Part shown: positions 1 through 7,278 of the stretch, piece by piece | Numbering within the stretch: the stretch's first letter is position 1 | Layout of the letters: each line of letters starts with the position of its first letter | NCBI GenBank assembly: GCA_964508185.1 | Contig: CAZDSS010000061.1 | Coordinates: 1-16,649 of the forward strand | Direction: 5' to 3' | Source: CAZDSS01 sp964508185 | GTDB lineage: Bacteria > Pseudomonadota > Alphaproteobacteria > Sphingomonadales > Govanellaceae | Length of the DNA: 16,649 bases | Program-made: the position numbers and the translations under genes | The notes under the pieces: generated by a model | The model's database searches: none | Seen by the model: the letters and a program-made list of their open reading frames with translations, nothing else | Told to the model about the DNA's origin: nothing

Positions 1-289
1 GGAGTTGCTGATGGCTGAGGCATCTGTCGCCCGGCGCGCCGCAGCCCGGGCCGTCGTTTTCCACGACGAGCACCTGCGACGTCTCGTCGCCCCGCGCCGT
101 GAAGCCGTTGAAACGGAAGGATGTCCCGAGGAGGCCGGAATAGGACTGGAAATCCTCGCGCGTCGCCGCCTTGATGTCGTGATAGTCCACCAGCACCGGC
201 AAGGCGTGGGCCGTGCCCATGAGACCGCAGGCAAGAAGAAGGCCGCGGACGAGGTGCGCCGCAGCCTGTGTCAGAGCCGTTCCTTTCAT
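1..289 (-). CDS. Secreted protein of unknown function, C-terminus cut by window edge
   Basis: About 96 codons of a minus-strand gene run off the left edge. The N-terminus is a clear Sec signal peptide: a charged start, a hydrophobic run (LLLACGLMG), then an AHA-LP cleavage site near residue 29. The mature part begins LPVLVDYHDIKAATREDF and includes a possible disulfide pair in GCGAPGDRC. I do not recognise the family; export to the periplasm or beyond is the only supported property. The start is uncertain. ATG at 289 has AAGGG seven bases upstream and gives a normal-length signal peptide. An in-frame ATG at 361 has the stronger AAGGAG (366-371, four-base spacer), but it adds 24 residues with poorer GC3 and an unusually long n-region. 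I prefer 289. The gene lies downstream of eipA on the same strand with a gap of 90 to 160 bases. Confidence 0.6.
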   Translation of the reverse strand, partial: MKGTALTQAAAHLVRGLLLACGLMGTAHALPVLVDYHDIKAATREDFQSYSGLLGTSFRFNGFTARGDETSQVLVVENDGPGCGAPGDRCLSHQQL

Positions 290-450
290 TCTGAGACCCT
301 TGTCGGACATGGCCTGGGTTGAAATATCCGCAAGGCCTTCAGCGAACGACGTGCCAGCCATGAAACTCCTTGGTTCCAATGGCTTAGGGTCTCATCACGC
401 GGCCCCGTCCTGTAAGGTCTCCCGACGCTCCTGTCCCGAAACCGAATGTC

Positions 451-1038
451 TCAGAACGGGAGCCAGGAGCGGTCGCGGGTATAATGCACGTAGCCGAGAT
501 TGGCGCCGGCCCGCAGACCGAGGCCGAGACGGATGGGGGCGAGGATGATGTCCCCCTTCTGCTGGTAGTTCACGCCGATGCCGCCGACGTAATAGAACGA
601 GCCCTCGACCGCCGGGAAGCGGCCGTAGATGTCCTCGGTATCATAGAGGTGATAGACGAGCGTCACCGTCCGCGATGCATTGCCGCCGAGATCGATGCCG
701 AGCGACGGGCCCGTCCAGTAGACGCGCCGGTTGCCTTCCACCTTGTGGTAGAGGTCGCCGTCGCCGTAGCGCACGCCGACGAGCGCGGCCGCGCTCATTT
801 CCGATCCGGTGATATAGGCGTTCGGACGGCCGAGATCGCTGAACACCTTTTCCACCACCTTGGCCACCGCTTCCGATCCCGCGCCGAGGAAGTCGGACGT
901 GACCTGGATGATGGATTCCTTGTCATAGGTATCTTCTTCGCCGGACCGGTTCTGCGGCTGGCCGTCCTGTGCGGCAGCGATGCTTGCGGAGAAGATGATC
1001 GTCAGGCAGATGGCTGTGACCCGCGCGAAGACGTTCAT
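451..1038 (-). CDS. eipA: EipA family (DUF1134) envelope integrity protein
   Basis: This 195-residue protein has a signal peptide (VTAICLTIIFSASIAAA, cleavage near residue 23-24) and a mature domain typical of DUF1134. The family signature is visible in ITGSEMSAAALVGVRYGDG, VYWTGPSLGIDLGGNASR, VYHLYDTEDIYGRFPAVEGS and the C-terminal GLRAGANLGYVHYTR. The family is named after EipA of Brucella, a small periplasmic beta-barrel protein needed for normal cell envelope function and widespread in Alphaproteobacteria; its biochemical activity is unknown. Length matches the family. An AAGG ribosome site lies about ten bases before ATG 1038. The gene is transcribed away from the alkK-like gene through a 242-base divergent spacer. 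Family call is firm; the physiological role here is inferred from homologs. Confidence 0.9.
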   Translation of the reverse strand: MNVFARVTAICLTIIFSASIAAAQDGQPQNRSGEEDTYDKESIIQVTSDFLGAGSEAVAKVVEKVFSDLGRPNAYITGSEMSAAALVGVRYGDGDLYHKVEGNRRVYWTGPSLGIDLGGNASRTVTLVYHLYDTEDIYGRFPAVEGSFYYVGGIGVNYQQKGDIILAPIRLGLGLRAGANLGYVHYTRDRSWLPF

Positions 1039-1162
1039 GAAAGGCTTACCTTCTGCAATTGCCCCCCAGGAGGCGTGGTTCCACCATAGGCTTCCCTCAG
1101 GTCGTCCCCGGCCAACCCATGCCGGCTCCGACGACCTTGCCGGAAATATGTTTTATTTCTAG

Positions 1163-1191
1163 ACTTACTTATAGCCAAAAATAAGGCAAGT
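1163..1191. promoter_or_regulatory. Imperfect dyad in AT-rich divergent promoter region
   Basis: The spacer between eipA and the alkK-like gene (1039-1280) carries an AT-rich island in otherwise GC-rich DNA. Inside it ACTTACTTAT (1163-1172) and ATAAGGCAAGT (1181-1191) form an inverted repeat with one unpaired base and an eight-base centre. On the minus strand TTGGCT, 17 bases, TAAAAC could serve as a promoter for eipA. On the plus strand TTGCCG (1137-1142), 17 bases, TAGACT (1160-1165) could serve the ligase. The dyad would overlap both, so it is a candidate operator. The promoter matches are only about 4 of 6 bases. Confidence 0.3.
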
Positions 1192-1280
1192 ACGCCCGCG
1201 AAAAGCCAGGAAACGACAGCGGGGATGGCAGCCTGCGTAGCATAAAAATCCGAGGCTCATGACCTTTTTGGGAGGCAATA

Positions 1281-2918
1281 ATGCTGGGGCAGATGCAAGA
1301 ACATCCCCTGTTGGTCACCATGTTCCTGCGCCACGGCGCGCAGCACCATCCGCGCCGCGAGGTGGTCAGCGTCACCGTGGCGGAAGGAACGCGGCGGCTG
1401 GACTACGCGACCTGCGAGCGGCGCGCGCGCAAGCTTGCGAGCGCCCTCGAACGCTACGGCATCCGCCCGGGCGACCGCGTCGGCACCATGGCCTGGAACA
1501 GCCACCGCCATCTCGAGGCCTGGTACGGCATATCCGGCATGGGCGCGGTGACCCATACCATCAACCCGCGCCTCTTTGCCGAACAGATCACCTACATCAT
1601 CAACCATGCCGAGGATCGCCTGATCTTCGCGGACATCACCTTCCTCCCCGTCCTTGAGAAGATCTGGCCGGAGCTCCGCAGCGTCGAACGGGTGATCGTC
1701 CTCTGCGACGGCGCGAACCTGCCTGAGACGACCCTGCCCAGGGTGACGGCGTATGAGGATTTCATCGCGGAAGGCGCGGAGGATTATGCATGGCCCGTCC
1801 TTGACGAGCGGTCGGCGGCGGGTCTCTGCTATACCTCGGGCACCACGGGGAACCCGAAAGGCGTCCTCTATTCCCACCGCGCCCTCGTGCTTCATGCCTA
1901 TGGCGCCCTGCTTCCCGACGTGTTCGGCCTTCGCGCCGTCGACAGCCTGATGGCGGTCGTCCCGATGTTCCATGCGGTGGCCTGGGGCATTCCCTACATG
2001 GCGCTCGCCGTCGGGGCCAAGCTGGTGCTGCCGGGCGGCGACCTTTCGGGCCCGACCCTGCACCGCCTGATCCGCGAGGAAGGGGTGACCATCAGCGCCG
2101 GGGTTCCAACCGTGTGGCTCGGGCTTCTCAATCACCTGCGGGAGGCGGGCGGCGATCTCGCCCCCCTGAAGCGCGTGGTGATCGGCGGCTCCGCCGCGCC
2201 CCGCAGCATGATCGAGACCTTCGAGGATCGCTATGGCGTCTCCGTCGGCCATGCCTGGGGCATGACGGAGATGAGCCCGCTCGGCACCCTGAACACGCCG
2301 ACGGCGGACGTCCTGGAGCTCGACCGCCAGGGGCAGCTCGACGTCGCCTGCAAGCAGGGCCGGGCCGTGGTGGGCGTGGAACTCAGGATCGCCGACGACG
2401 ATGGCCGCGACCTTCCCTGGGACGGCAAGAGCTCCGGCCACCTTCTGGTGCGCGGCCATTGGGTGGTGAAGCGCTATTTCAAGGAGGACCACGACGCGGT
2501 GGACTCCGACGGCTGGTTCGATACGGGCGACGTCGCCCACATTGATCCCAACGGCTTCCTGCAGATCACCGACCGCGCCAAGGACATCATCAAGTCCGGC
2601 GGCGAATGGATCAGCTCCATCGATCTCGAGAACGCGGCGATGGCCCATCCCGACGTGGCCGAGGCGGCGGTGATCGGCATCCCTCACGAGAAATGGGGGG
2701 AGCGCCCCCTGCTCGTCGTGGTGCCGCGCAAGGGCAGCGCCATCGACCGCAAGGGGATGATCGATTTCCTCGCCACCCGCGTCGCCCGCTGGTGGCTGCC
2801 GGACGACGTGGTGACGGTCGAGGAAATTCCCCACACCGCCACCGGCAAGATCCAGAAGACCGCCCTTCGCGAGCAGTTCAAGGGATACCGGCTTCCCGCC
2901 GAAGAGGCGGCGGACTAG
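1281..2918 (+). CDS. alkK: AlkK-like medium/long-chain fatty-acid--CoA ligase
   Basis: This 545-residue ANL-superfamily acyl-CoA synthetase activates a carboxylic acid with ATP, via an acyl-adenylate, to acyl-CoA in the cytoplasm. The P-loop motif YTSGTTGNPKG starts at residue 184; HAWGMTE ends at E330; the ribose-binding Asp of WFDTGDVA is D417; the hinge region reads DRAKDIIKSGGEWIS; the catalytic lysine in TGKIQK is K523. Length and sequence (start MLGQM, INPRLFAEQITYIINHAED, YTSGTTGNPKGVLYSHR) closely match AlkK of Pseudomonas alkane degradation, which uses medium-chain fatty acids; the exact chain length here is inferred. ATG 1281 is set by GGGAGG five bases upstream. No alkane hydroxylase is in view, so general fatty-acid uptake is as likely. 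Its stop lies one base from the stop of the converging DUF2842 gene. Confidence 0.9.
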   Translation: MLGQMQEHPLLVTMFLRHGAQHHPRREVVSVTVAEGTRRLDYATCERRARKLASALERYGIRPGDRVGTMAWNSHRHLEAWYGISGMGAVTHTINPRLFAEQITYIINHAEDRLIFADITFLPVLEKIWPELRSVERVIVLCDGANLPETTLPRVTAYEDFIAEGAEDYAWPVLDERSAAGLCYTSGTTGNPKGVLYSHRALVLHAYGALLPDVFGLRAVDSLMAVVPMFHAVAWGIPYMALAVGAKLVLPGGDLSGPTLHRLIREEGVTISAGVPTVWLGLLNHLREAGGDLAPLKRVVIGGSAAPRSMIETFEDRYGVSVGHAWGMTEMSPLGTLNTPTADVLELDRQGQLDVACKQGRAVVGVELRIADDDGRDLPWDGKSSGHLLVRGHWVVKRYFKEDHDAVDSDGWFDTGDVAHIDPNGFLQITDRAKDIIKSGGEWISSIDLENAAMAHPDVAEAAVIGIPHEKWGERPLLVVVPRKGSAIDRKGMIDFLATRVARWWLPDDVVTVEEIPHTATGKIQKTALREQFKGYRLPAEEAAD

Positions 2919-2919
2919 G

Positions 2920-3114
2920 TCACGCGCCCGTCTTGCGCATCACCCAGGCGGCCGGGAAGATCCACAGGATTCCGGCCGCCGCATAGAACAGCAGGTCCAC
3001 GATCCAGTGGATGGGCAGGATCAGGACCGCGAGCTTCATGACGAGGATGCAGTAGAGCGCCAGACCGAACATGATGATGAACAGGCCGAGCACGCGGCGG
3101 TTGCGGGCGGTCAT
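2920..3114 (-). CDS. DUF2842 family small membrane protein
   Basis: This 64-residue protein has two predicted membrane segments: roughly residues 8-30 (LGLFIIMFGLALYCILVMKL) and 37-57 (WIVDLLFYAAAGILWIFPA), ending in a short basic tail RKTGA. The spacing, the central LILPIHW and the LLFYAAAGILWIFPA motif fit DUF2842, a family of about 65-75 residues seen mostly in Alphaproteobacteria and without an assigned function. It is the last gene of the operon starting with the Nudix hydrolase. Its GGAG ribosome site sits in the final codons of the gene before it (GTGGAGTAA), with nine bases to ATG 3114, which suggests translational coupling. Confidence 0.8.
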   Translation of the reverse strand: MTARNRRVLGLFIIMFGLALYCILVMKLAVLILPIHWIVDLLFYAAAGILWIFPAAWVMRKTGA

Positions 3115-3120
3115 GACGGC

Positions 3121-3276
3121 TTACTCCACGAGACTTCTGAGGACGTCCACGAGCCAGACGAGGCCGTGGATGCAAAGATAGGCGCCAAGGCCGAAGGGCA
3201 CGGCGCGAAGCACGACCCGGAGATGGGTCGCGATGCGCGACGGACGTTCGTCATCAGCGGCGGGGGCCGGGCTCAT
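3121..3276 (-). CDS. Hypothetical 51-residue single-pass membrane protein
   Basis: The chosen start is ATG 3276, whose ATGA overlaps the stop of the Nudix gene by four bases, a classic coupled junction. A frame extending to 3333 exists but would lie inside the Nudix coding sequence. The product has a hydrophilic N-terminus (MSPAPAADDERPSRIATHLR) and one amphipathic to hydrophobic segment, about residues 22-45 (AVPFGLGAYLCIHGLVWLVDVL). I do not recognise a family. The following DUF2842 gene starts six bases after its stop, so the two small membrane proteins are probably made together. A function cannot be stated. Confidence 0.6.
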   Translation of the reverse strand: MSPAPAADDERPSRIATHLRVVLRAVPFGLGAYLCIHGLVWLVDVLRSLVE

Positions 3277-3746
3277 GACGCGATCCCCAGGCGTTCGGCG
3301 CCGAGGGCGATGATCCGCGCCGTCTCGTCCCAAAGGTCATAGCGGCCGAGATCGGCGGGCGACGCCCAGGTCGCCTCCGCCGCATCGTCCCCGGCGGTGA
3401 GACTGTCGCCCATGGCCTCCGCCACCAGGTCGATGAGGGTATAGTGGTGCCGCACGCGCCCGTCCTCGTCCCGCTCGATGAGATCGATAACGTCGAGAAG
3501 GCCGACGACGCGAATGTCGATCCCGGCCTCTTCCCGCACCTCGCGCCGGGCGGCCTCCGCCACCGTCTCGCCCAGATGCTGGGCGCCGCCGGGGAGGCTC
3601 CATTGCCCCTTGCGCGGCGCCTTGCCGCGGCGGATCAGCAGGACCCGGCCCTGGTGCCAGACCACCACGCCGACGCCGACGAACGGCCGCGCCGGATAGC
3701 TGCGGCTGTCGTTCTCCGTCTCGTCGGCGGTCGCCGCCTCGGTCAT
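3273..3746 (-). CDS. Nudix hydrolase
   Basis: This 157-residue enzyme should hydrolyse a nucleoside diphosphate linked to another moiety (NDP-X). The complete Nudix box runs from G54 to about residue 76: G54, five residues, E60, seven residues, then REVREEAGI (R68 to I76), giving the Mg-binding glutamates E69, E72 and E73. It is preceded by KGQWSLPGG, typical of ADP-ribose pyrophosphatase-like and MutT-like members; the substrate cannot be read from the sequence. ATG 3746 has GGAG seven bases upstream; a longer frame to 3845 has no comparable ribosome site and reads into low-complexity sequence. It heads a three-gene operon with two small membrane proteins and is divergent from the DUF4139 gene across about 170 bases. 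Confidence 0.88.
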   Translation of the reverse strand: MTEAATADETENDSRSYPARPFVGVGVVVWHQGRVLLIRRGKAPRKGQWSLPGGAQHLGETVAEAARREVREEAGIDIRVVGLLDVIDLIERDEDGRVRHHYTLIDLVAEAMGDSLTAGDDAAEATWASPADLGRYDLWDETARIIALGAERLGIAS

Positions 3747-3916
3747 GTGATCTCTCCGGCCTCGTTGCTCGAGGGACGATCTAACGCCATCGCGCGCCCC
3801 TATGCAAGTTGCGGCGGATCGGGATCGCCCCAAAGGCGGCTTCAAAATGACATATTTCCGTATTTATGCTCCAGTGATCGAGGCCCTAACTGTCGACACC
3901 GCAAGGATGAATGCCC

Positions 3917-5878
3917 ATGCGCAGCAAAGCCCTCCGTCTCCTTCTCTCAGTCTTCGGCGCGCTTGCCGCCGCCGCGCCCGCCTTCGCGGAGGGGCTTGAG
4001 CTCCGCCGGGTCTTCCTGTCGCAGGGCGGCGTCGCCTACTACGAATTCGCGGCCGAGGTGACGGACGCGGCGGAACTCACCCTCGAGGTGCCGCGCGACC
4101 AGCTGGACGACATCCTGAAAAGCCTCGTGGTGTTCGACGACCGCGGGCGCGTGGGCAAGGTATCGCTCGCCGGCGAAGCGCCGTTGTCCGAATATCTCCG
4201 CGGCCTCCCCTTCGATGAGGCCGCACTTCAGTCCTTCCCGGCCTTGCTGTCGTCGCTGCGCGGGGAGCGGGTGGCGATTGCCGGGCCGCGCGAGATCCGC
4301 GGCCGCATCGCCTCGGTGGACGAGGTCCATGGGGGCGCCAACGGCGCCGTCCGCCATCGTCTCACCATGCTCACCGACCAGGGCATGGAGCAGCTCTATC
4401 TCGACGAGGCGGAGCGCGTGACCTTCGCCGACCAGAAGCTGACCAAGGCGGTGAATGCGGCGCTCGATGCGGTCTCGAACCTTCGCCGGGGTGACAGCCG
4501 CACCCTTGCGATCACCCATGACGGCCGGGGCAAGCGCAGCCTGCGCGTGGGCTATGTGGCCGCGGCCCCCATGTGGAAGGCGTCCTATCGCCTCAATCTC
4601 GCGGGCGACAAGGGGCGGCTCCAGGGCTGGGCGATCCTCGAGAACTATTCGGGCCATGACTGGAGGAATGTGGACCTGACCCTCGCCTCCGGCAATCCGG
4701 TGACCTTCCATCAGGCCCTCTATCGCGCCTATTTCGTGGACCGGCCGGAAGTGCCGGTGGAGCTCTACGGCCGCATCCTGCCCCAGCCCGACAGCGGGGT
4801 GATGGCGGACGCCATTCCCGTTCCGGGCTCCGCCGTGCCGATGCACGAGCGCCTGGCCACCGCCAAGAGTTATGCCCCTTCGGCTCTGGCGGCGACCGAC
4901 CGCGCCGTCACCGCCGCCGACAGCGCGACCCAGATCACCTTCCGCCTCGACCGGCCGGTAACCCTTGCCGCGGGGCAAAGCCTGATGCTGCCCATCGTCG
5001 ATGAGGACGTGTCCGCCCGCCGGGTAGTGCAGATCGGCGCGACGCGGGAGCCGCTGGCGGCGATCGCCCTTCGCAACGACAGCGCGACCGCCCTGCCGCC
5101 CGGCGTCTTCACGGTCTATGAGGCGCAGTCCAACGGCGTCACCTATCTCGGCGACGCCCGGGTCATGGAAATGGCCCAGGGGGCCGAGCGCCTTCTGGCC
5201 TTCGCCGCGGATTCCCGGGTGAAGGTCAGCGAGCGGTCGGACGTGAAGCAGGACGTGGCGAGCGCCACCATCAGCGACGGCATCCTGCGCATGGTGGAAG
5301 TGACGCGCCATGTCCGCGCCTATGAGGTGTCGACCGAAAGGGGCGAAGGGCGCCGGGTGATGCTGGATCTCGATGTCCCCGCCCACTGGAAGCTCGTGAG
5401 CCCCACGAAGGGAGCAAGCCGCACGGAGAAAGGCTGGCGGCTTGAGGACGAGGTCGCGGGCGGCGCGCGCCGCACCATCGAGGCGACGTTCGAGGAATCC
5501 CGCACCGAAAGCTTCGCCCTGCTCGACATGGATGCATCGCAGATCGCCCGCTACGTGCGGAGCAACGCCCTGGACGACGAGGCGCGCCGCGCCCTCAAGG
5601 CCATTGCCGAGCGCAAGGAAATGGTCGCCGACGCCTCCCGCCGGCTGAAAGCCGTCGAGACCGGCTACAACGACGCCGTGGCGGAGCAGGAGCGGCTGCG
5701 GGAAAGCGTCAGGAGCGTCGCTGCGGGCAGCGATCTCGCCAAGCGCTACATGACGAAGCTCGGCGAGCTCGAGGACCGCATCGAGCAACTGGCGCGCGAG
5801 CGGCAGGAGGCGCGGCAGACCCTGAACGCCGCCGAGGAGCAGCTCAGGACCTTCGTCCGCGGCCTCAAGATCGGCTAG
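3917..5878 (+). CDS. Secreted DUF4139 domain protein with C-terminal coiled coil
   Basis: This 653-residue protein has a signal peptide (LRLLLSVFGALAAAAPAFA, cleavage after residue 24). The N-terminal region (to about 200) begins GLELRRVFLSQGGVAYYEF. A DUF4139 domain follows from about residue 210, recognisable by GYVAAAPMWKASYRLNL, GWAILENYSGHDWRNVDLTL and YFVDRPEVPVELYG. The last 85 or so residues (from about 570) are charged and heptad-like, with many E, R and K, consistent with a coiled coil. The family is exported and has no established function; an envelope or surface role is inference. ATG 3917 is preferred over ATG 3911 because AAGGA lies nine bases before 3917 but only three before 3911. 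The gene stands alone on its strand and converges on the FAD dehydrogenase with a shared CTAG stop. Confidence 0.85.
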   Translation: MRSKALRLLLSVFGALAAAAPAFAEGLELRRVFLSQGGVAYYEFAAEVTDAAELTLEVPRDQLDDILKSLVVFDDRGRVGKVSLAGEAPLSEYLRGLPFDEAALQSFPALLSSLRGERVAIAGPREIRGRIASVDEVHGGANGAVRHRLTMLTDQGMEQLYLDEAERVTFADQKLTKAVNAALDAVSNLRRGDSRTLAITHDGRGKRSLRVGYVAAAPMWKASYRLNLAGDKGRLQGWAILENYSGHDWRNVDLTLASGNPVTFHQALYRAYFVDRPEVPVELYGRILPQPDSGVMADAIPVPGSAVPMHERLATAKSYAPSALAATDRAVTAADSATQITFRLDRPVTLAAGQSLMLPIVDEDVSARRVVQIGATREPLAAIALRNDSATALPPGVFTVYEAQSNGVTYLGDARVMEMAQGAERLLAFAADSRVKVSERSDVKQDVASATISDGILRMVEVTRHVRAYEVSTERGEGRRVMLDLDVPAHWKLVSPTKGASRTEKGWRLEDEVAGGARRTIEATFEESRTESFALLDMDASQIARYVRSNALDDEARRALKAIAERKEMVADASRRLKAVETGYNDAVAEQERLRESVRSVAAGSDLAKRYMTKLGELEDRIEQLARERQEARQTLNAAEEQLRTFVRGLKIG

Positions 5879-7278
5879 AGGATGCGGCCCGGATTGAGGA
5901 TGTTGTTGGGGTCGAGAACCGCCTTGATCCGCCGCATGAGATCAAGCGCCACCGGCGACTTGTAATGGGCGAGCTCCTCGCGCTTGAGGCGGCCGATGCC
6001 GTGCTCGGCGCTGATGGAGCCGCCGAAGGCCATGGTCACGTCATGGACCGCGCGGTTCACCTCCGCCCAGCGGGCGAGGAAGGCCTTGCCATCCGCCTGC
6101 GGTCCCGCCTGGATGTTGAAATGCAGATTGCCGTCGCCGAGATGGCCGAAGGGCACCGGCCGGGCAGCGGGGATGAGCCGCAGGACCGCCGCGCTCGCCT
6201 GCTCGATGAATGCGGGAATGCGGGCGATGGGGACGGACACGTCGTGCTTGATGCTGGCGCCTTCGAGCTTCTGGGCTTCCGACAGGGATTCCCTGAGCTT
6301 CCACAAGGCCGCCGCCTGATCGCCGCTTTGCGCGACCGCGCCGTCGGTGATGACGCCGGATTCGAGCGCCTGCTCCATGGCCCCGTCGAACGCTTGCGCG
6401 AGGCCGCTCGCCGCCATGCTGGAGCTTGCCTCCATCAGCACATACCAGGGAGCGGGGGTCGCGAGCGGATCGCGCGTTCCCGGAACATGGCGCAGCACCA
6501 GTTCGAGGCCGAGGCGCGGCATCAGCTCGAAGGCGGTAAGGAGGTCCCCCGTCGCCGCGCGCATGCGGGAGAAGAGCTCGACGGCCTGCGCAGGATCGGG
6601 GAGGGCGACGAAGGCGGTCACCGTCTCCCGCGGCAGGGGATAGAGCTTGAGGGTCGCGGCGGTGACGATGCCGAGCGTTCCTTCCGCCCCGATCAGCAGT
6701 TGCTTGAGGTCATATCCCGTATTGTCCTTGCGTAAGGAGGACAGGCCCTCATGGATCTCGCCCGTGGGCAGCACCGCCTCGATCCCGAGGACGAGCTGCC
6801 GCATGCTGCCGTAGCGCAGCACGTTGATGCCCCCCGCATTGGTGGAGATCACGCCGCCGATGGTGCAGCTCCCTTCGGAGGCGAGGCTCAGGGGGAACAG
6901 CCGGTCCGCCTCCCGCGCCGCGTCCTGCACCGCGGCGACCGTCACTCCCGCTTCGGCGACGAGCGAAAAGTCCGCCGGATCCATCGACCGGATGCGGTTG
7001 AGCCGCTTGAGGCTCAGGAGGATTTCCGCGCCCCCTTCGTCGGGCACGCCGCCGCCCACGAGCCCCGTATTGCCGCCCTGGATGGCAAGCGGCGCGCGGT
7101 GCCGGTTGCAGATCTCGACGATGCGCTGGACTTCCGCCGTGCTTCCGGGCTTGAGCAAGAGGGGCGTCCTGCCCTGGTAGAGCCCGCGCCACTCGACAAG
7201 ATGGGGTGCGATTTCCCCCGCGTCCTCCGTCCAGCTTGCGGGGGAAAGGGCGGACTTGAGGTCGGATACGGCGTCCAT
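5875..7278 (-). CDS. FAD-binding oxidoreductase, D-2-hydroxyglutarate / D-lactate dehydrogenase type
   Basis: This 467-residue flavoprotein has an N-terminal FAD_binding_4 (PCMH) domain with the diphosphate-binding loop GGNTGLVGGG (68-77) and the later SEGSCTIGGVISTNAGG and GAEGTLGIVT segments. A C-terminal FAD-oxidase domain follows. HLGDGNLH (H379, H386) and SAEHGIG (E425, H426) match the divalent-metal and substrate site of D-2-hydroxyglutarate dehydrogenases. Such enzymes oxidise D-2-hydroxy acids to 2-oxo acids and pass electrons to quinone or an electron-transfer flavoprotein. D-2-hydroxyglutarate, D-lactate or a related acid are all possible. The start ATG 7278 overlaps the Sua5 stop by one base (TGATG) and has only a weak ribosome site, so translation is probably coupled. 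Confidence 0.88.
   Translation of the reverse strand: MDAVSDLKSALSPASWTEDAGEIAPHLVEWRGLYQGRTPLLLKPGSTAEVQRIVEICNRHRAPLAIQGGNTGLVGGGVPDEGGAEILLSLKRLNRIRSMDPADFSLVAEAGVTVAAVQDAAREADRLFPLSLASEGSCTIGGVISTNAGGINVLRYGSMRQLVLGIEAVLPTGEIHEGLSSLRKDNTGYDLKQLLIGAEGTLGIVTAATLKLYPLPRETVTAFVALPDPAQAVELFSRMRAATGDLLTAFELMPRLGLELVLRHVPGTRDPLATPAPWYVLMEASSSMAASGLAQAFDGAMEQALESGVITDGAVAQSGDQAAALWKLRESLSEAQKLEGASIKHDVSVPIARIPAFIEQASAAVLRLIPAARPVPFGHLGDGNLHFNIQAGPQADGKAFLARWAEVNRAVHDVTMAFGGSISAEHGIGRLKREELAHYKSPVALDLMRRIKAVLDPNNILNPGRIL

Noticed and set aside
1039..1280. Possible small gene or RNA in the eipA/alkK-like spacer
   Set aside because: Short frames here have no ribosome site or coding bias, and no stable RNA fold was evident beyond the imperfect dyad.
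1257..2834. 525-codon open frame on the minus strand opposite the AlkK-like ligase
   Set aside because: The plus strand encodes a complete ligase with all motifs; the opposite frame shows none.
3947..5788. 613-codon open frame on the minus strand opposite the DUF4139 gene
   Set aside because: Antisense shadow with His/Gly/Arg-rich sequence. The plus-strand protein has a signal peptide and conserved domain.
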